Shown here: positions 61,508 through 64,000 of the stretch, one piece after another
Layout of the letters: each line of letters begins with the position of its first letter
Numbering within the stretch: the stretch's first letter is position 1
From: CAJQQK01 sp963696075
GTDB taxonomy: Bacteria > Pseudomonadota > Alphaproteobacteria > Rhizobiales > Hyphomicrobiaceae
Direction: 5' to 3'
Length of the DNA: 64,000 nt
Assembly: GCA_963696075.1 (NCBI GenBank)
Contig: CAVOJD010000030.1
Location: 1-64,000 of the forward strand
Translations under genes and position numbers: made by a program
Notes under the pieces: generated by a model
Database searches by the model: none
What the model was told of the DNA's origin: nothing
Seen by the model: only the letters and a program-made list of their open reading frames with translations

Positions 61508-62317
61508 ATGGCCCAACCGGGAACGCTGCCTGAATACGAGATCTACGCGATCAAATACGGTGAGCGGGTCGGCACGCGCGGGGCAACGTTCATGGGGGGC
61601 GATCCGCATGATGCGCCGCTGGCGATGGACTATTTCGTGTGGGCGCTGAAATCGGCGGCGCGCACGTTCGTGGTCGATGTCGGGTTCGGGCGCGAGGAGG
61701 GCGAGAAGCGGGGGCGGACGTTTCTGCGCTGCCCGGCGGAGGGGCTGAAACTGGTGGGTATTGATGCGGCGGCCGTCGAGGACGTCATCATCACCCACAT
61801 GCATTACGACCACGCGGGCAATCTCTCGCTGTTCCCGAATGCGCGGTTCCACATTCAGGACAACGAGCTTGGCTATGTGACGGGGCGGGCGATGACGCAC
61901 CCGAGGTTGCGGCATTCGTTCCGGCTCGATGACGTTCTCGAGATGGTGACCATGGTCTACGGGGACCGGGTGGTTTTTCACGACGGCGACCAGGACATTG
62001 CGCCGGGCGTCAAGGTGCATGCGATCCCGGGCCATTCGCGCGGGCTGCAGTCGCTGACGGTGAACACCGCCCGGGGAACCGTGGTGGTGGCATCGGATGC
62101 CGCGCACTACTACGAGAGCTTCGAGAAGGAATTGGTGTTCTCGACGCATGAGGATATTTTCAAGATGCTTGAGGGCTATCGCCTGCTGCGGCGGCTTGCG
62201 CCGGACGATGCGCATATCGTACCCGGCCATGACCCAATGGTGCTGGAGCGCTATCCAGCGCCGTCGCCGGAGTTGCAGGGGATTGTTGCCCGGCTCGATG
62301 TGGCGCCTGCGGGTTAG
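61508..62317 (+). CDS. metallo-beta-lactamase-fold hydrolase (AHL-lactonase-like)
   Basis: This 269-residue enzyme of the MBL fold has the metal motif THMHYDH (His97, His99, Asp101, His102). Further ligands are His in the IPGHSRG motif (about 178), Asp in VVASDAAH (about 197) and a late His in VPGHDP (about 240). The arrangement resembles N-acyl-homoserine lactone lactonases and other lactone or amide hydrolases. The start is preceded by GGAGGAGG. Context suggests cleavage of a lactone or cyclic intermediate, perhaps following the amidase, or quenching of a signal; neither is proven. Confidence 0.88.
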   Translation: MAQPGTLPEYEIYAIKYGERVGTRGATFMGGDPHDAPLAMDYFVWALKSAARTFVVDVGFGREEGEKRGRTFLRCPAEGLKLVGIDAAAVEDVIITHMHYDHAGNLSLFPNARFHIQDNELGYVTGRAMTHPRLRHSFRLDDVLEMVTMVYGDRVVFHDGDQDIAPGVKVHAIPGHSRGLQSLTVNTARGTVVVASDAAHYYESFEKELVFSTHEDIFKMLEGYRLLRRLAPDDAHIVPGHDPMVLERYPAPSPELQGIVARLDVAPAG

Positions 62318-62504
62318 TGTTTTTTCATGAAAGACGCGACAAAGTCGCGACGCCAAGGACACGACGCCAAAGACGCTGCGCCTTGATGATTGGACGAATG
62401 AGGGGGGAGACGTTGCCGAGACCCGCGCTTATGGTTCCGGCGACACGATAGGCTGCGGTCTCGCGCGAGCCTTTTTTTGCCTGCCAAGTCAAAGGAGATC
62501 CCCG

Positions 62505-63074
62505 ATGAAGATGTCCGGCACCCGCCTCATCGATGCACCGCGTGAGGAGGTCTGGGAGAAGCTCAACGATCCGGATGTGCTGCAGCGCTGCATTCCCGGA
62601 TGTGAAAGCCTCGAGATGGTGTCGGAGAACGAGTTGAAGGCGGTCGTTGCGGTCAAGATCGGGCCGATGAAGGCGCGCTTCAATGGGGAGGTGCGGCTCG
62701 AGGATCTCAATCCGCCGGCGAGTTACCGCATTGCCGGCTCGGGCAAAGGGGGCGCGGCGGGCTCGGCGTCGGGCGGGGCCAACGTTCGGCTTGATGAGGT
62801 CGAGGGTGGCACGGAGCTGAGCTATGACGTCGATGCGAGCGTCAAGGGCAAGATCGCACAGCTTGGCGCGCGGCTGATTGATGCGACGGCTGCGAAGCTT
62901 GCGAACGAGTTTTTCGATAATTTTGCCGCGGAAGTTTCCCCGGCACCGGTCGGCAACGAGGCGGCTGCGCCGGCCGTTTCACAGCCGGCGGGGGCGCCTG
63001 GCGGTGTGCCGGCGGTGGTGTGGTGGACGGCGGCGGCTATTGCGCTCGGCGTGATCATATACTTCACCCGGTGA
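62505..63074 (+). CDS. coxG: carbon monoxide dehydrogenase subunit G-family protein
   Basis: This 189-residue protein has a SRPBCC/START-fold domain (about 1-145: GTRLIDAPREEVWEKLNDPDVL, PGCESLE, VKIGPMKARFNG), a Pro/Ala linker and a C-terminal membrane helix (about 168-186). CoxG proteins assist recruitment of molybdenum CO dehydrogenases to the membrane. A strong ribosome-binding site (AAGGAGA) precedes the ATG. It precedes coxS and coxL-type genes; it may serve a relative of CO dehydrogenase rather than the CO-oxidising enzyme itself. Confidence 0.9.
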   Translation: MKMSGTRLIDAPREEVWEKLNDPDVLQRCIPGCESLEMVSENELKAVVAVKIGPMKARFNGEVRLEDLNPPASYRIAGSGKGGAAGSASGGANVRLDEVEGGTELSYDVDASVKGKIAQLGARLIDATAAKLANEFFDNFAAEVSPAPVGNEAAAPAVSQPAGAPGGVPAVVWWTAAAIALGVIIYFTR

Positions 63075-63311
63075 TGTTGCGGGCGGCTTTTGCGGCTGAA
63101 CGCGTTGGCGCGTCAGGACGCGGGATGGGATCGGTGGTGCGGTGCAACCGTCATCGAGCGTGTGTACAAGGCCATTAGGTTGTTGCAAGATCAATGATGG
63201 CGGTCGCTGTGGTGCCGTGCTGCCGCCTCTCATTCAACCGCACTTTCAACCGCGCTGGCAAAATGTGCGGCCCGACAAAAGAACACCACTTCAGAGCTTC
63301 AGGGAGGAGCC

Positions 63312-63809
63312 ATGCCCAGCATATCAATGACGGTGAACGGCAAAGCGGTCACGGTGGACGCCGAACCGCATACGCTGCTGGTCGAAGCGTTGCGTGAGCA
63401 GCTTGAGCTGACGGGGACGCATGTGGGCTGTGATACGTCGCAGTGCGGTGCGTGTGTCGTCCATGTCGATGGCAATTCGGTGAAGTCGTGCACGACGCTC
63501 GCGCTTCAGTGCGAGGGCAAAGCGGTGACGACTATCGAGGGGCTCAGTCAGGGCCGTGACATGCATCCCGTGCAGGAGGCTTTTCGCCAGGCTCATGCGT
63601 TGCAGTGCGGGTTTTGTACGCCCGGCATGGTGATGGCAGTGGCCGACCTGCTGGCGAAGAACCCGAAACCGAGCGAGGCCGAAATCCGCTCCTGGCTCAA
63701 AGGCAACATCTGCCGGTGCACGGGCTATCACAACATCGTCAAAGCGGCGCTGATCGCGTCTGGTCAGCGGCAACCGGATCACCTCGATACGCCCGCTCCT
63801 GCGGAATAG
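63312..63809 (+). CDS. coxS: (2Fe-2S)-binding small subunit of xanthine/CO-dehydrogenase family
   Basis: This 165-residue iron-sulfur subunit carries an N-terminal ferredoxin-like cluster with Cys40, Cys45, Cys48 and Cys60. The second cluster uses Cys99, Cys102, Cys134 and Cys136 (QCGFCTPG, GNICRCTGY). It passes electrons from the molybdenum centre in the large subunit toward the FAD subunit. The ATG is preceded by GGGAGGAG. It lies 59 bases before the large-subunit gene. The CO specificity of coxS cannot be inferred from this subunit alone. Confidence 0.94.
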   Translation: MPSISMTVNGKAVTVDAEPHTLLVEALREQLELTGTHVGCDTSQCGACVVHVDGNSVKSCTTLALQCEGKAVTTIEGLSQGRDMHPVQEAFRQAHALQCGFCTPGMVMAVADLLAKNPKPSEAEIRSWLKGNICRCTGYHNIVKAALIASGQRQPDHLDTPAPAE

Positions 63810-63868
63810 GCGTAATGGGTCACTCAACTTCGAAATAGAACGAACAAACGTCAAGGGAAGGAGACGTC

Positions 63869-64000
63869 ATGTCATCCGATGGCATTGGCAAGGCACCGCG
63901 GCGGCGCGAGGACTTCCGGTTTCTCAAGGGGATCGGGCGGTATACCGACGACATCAACCAGCGCGGTCAGACCTACTGCTATATCGTGCGCTCGTCTGTC
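63869..64000 (+). CDS. coxL: molybdopterin-binding large subunit, xanthine/CO-dehydrogenase family (partial)
   Basis: The first 44 codons of a large subunit run off the window end. They read RRREDFRFLKGIGRYTDDI, which matches the start of CoxL/aldehyde-oxidase-type molybdenum subunits. AAGGGAAGGAGA precedes the ATG at 63869. The active-site loop that distinguishes form I CoxL from other hydroxylases lies outside the window, so the substrate is open. Confidence 0.85.
   Translation, partial: MSSDGIGKAPRRREDFRFLKGIGRYTDDINQRGQTYCYIVRSSV

Overview
This GC-rich window looks like the chromosome of a heterotrophic alphaproteobacterium, of Rhodospirillales/Rhizobiales type. The inference rests on codon and GC bias, gene content (many solute-binding-protein-dependent ABC importers, CaiB/BaiF CoA-transferases, amidases, CO-dehydrogenase-type genes) and a 3-prime half of a tRNA-Arg(CCU) of alphaproteobacterial type. 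No taxonomic marker gene is present, so the assignment is only probable.

Layout. 1-3114 is the end of a mobile region: a tyrosine recombinase plus an IS91-family transposase, a non-coding stretch with hairpins, then a 45-base tRNA-Arg 3-prime fragment that looks like an attachment-site (attR) scar. From 3385 onward the DNA is a long catabolic block. Module 1 (3385-16541) holds an amidohydrolase, an SDR, a frameshifted amidase followed by an aldo-keto reductase, an intact amidase, an M81 (MlrC-like) hydrolase and a complete Dpp/Opp-type importer, with oppD frameshifted. 16743-23632 holds a TRZ/ATZ-type amidohydrolase, a racemase-fold protein without cysteines, two divergent PuuE-like deacetylase/allantoinase paralogues, two SDRs and a CMD-family protein. 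After a tandem 154-bp repeat, 23949-30100 carries an acyl-CoA degradation set (two CaiB CoA-transferases, acyl-CoA dehydrogenase, crotonase, zinc alcohol dehydrogenase). 30316-35402 is a cell-envelope/accessory patch: L,D-transpeptidase, decayed sulfotransferase, WbsX-methyltransferase fusion, phytanoyl-CoA-dioxygenase-like protein.

35437-40191 is a complete branched-chain-amino-acid-type (Liv) importer and 40473-44699 a complete polyamine-type (Pot) importer followed by a third CaiB CoA-transferase. 47025-56713 is module 2: a second M81 hydrolase divergent from a second complete Dpp-type importer, followed by a creatininase-family and an M20 amidohydrolase. 57020-59827 encodes a hybrid histidine kinase and a single-domain response regulator. 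The window closes with a third amidase, a metallo-beta-lactamase hydrolase and the start of a CO-dehydrogenase-like molybdenum hydroxylase locus (coxG, coxS, start of coxL).

How it works together (inference). The block imports small nitrogenous molecules through four ABC systems. It opens amide, cyclic-amide or peptide-like bonds with at least nine hydrolases, and feeds carbon skeletons to CoA-dependent oxidation. The most distinctive theme is the repeated pairing of an M81 MlrC-like hydrolase with a Dpp-type importer and auxiliary amidohydrolases, which suggests uptake and cleavage of an unidentified amide substrate class. In all four importers a strong GC-rich hairpin separates the binding-protein gene from the permease genes. 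Several frameshifts (recombinase N-terminus, amidase, oppD, sulfotransferase) indicate either gene decay or assembly indels.
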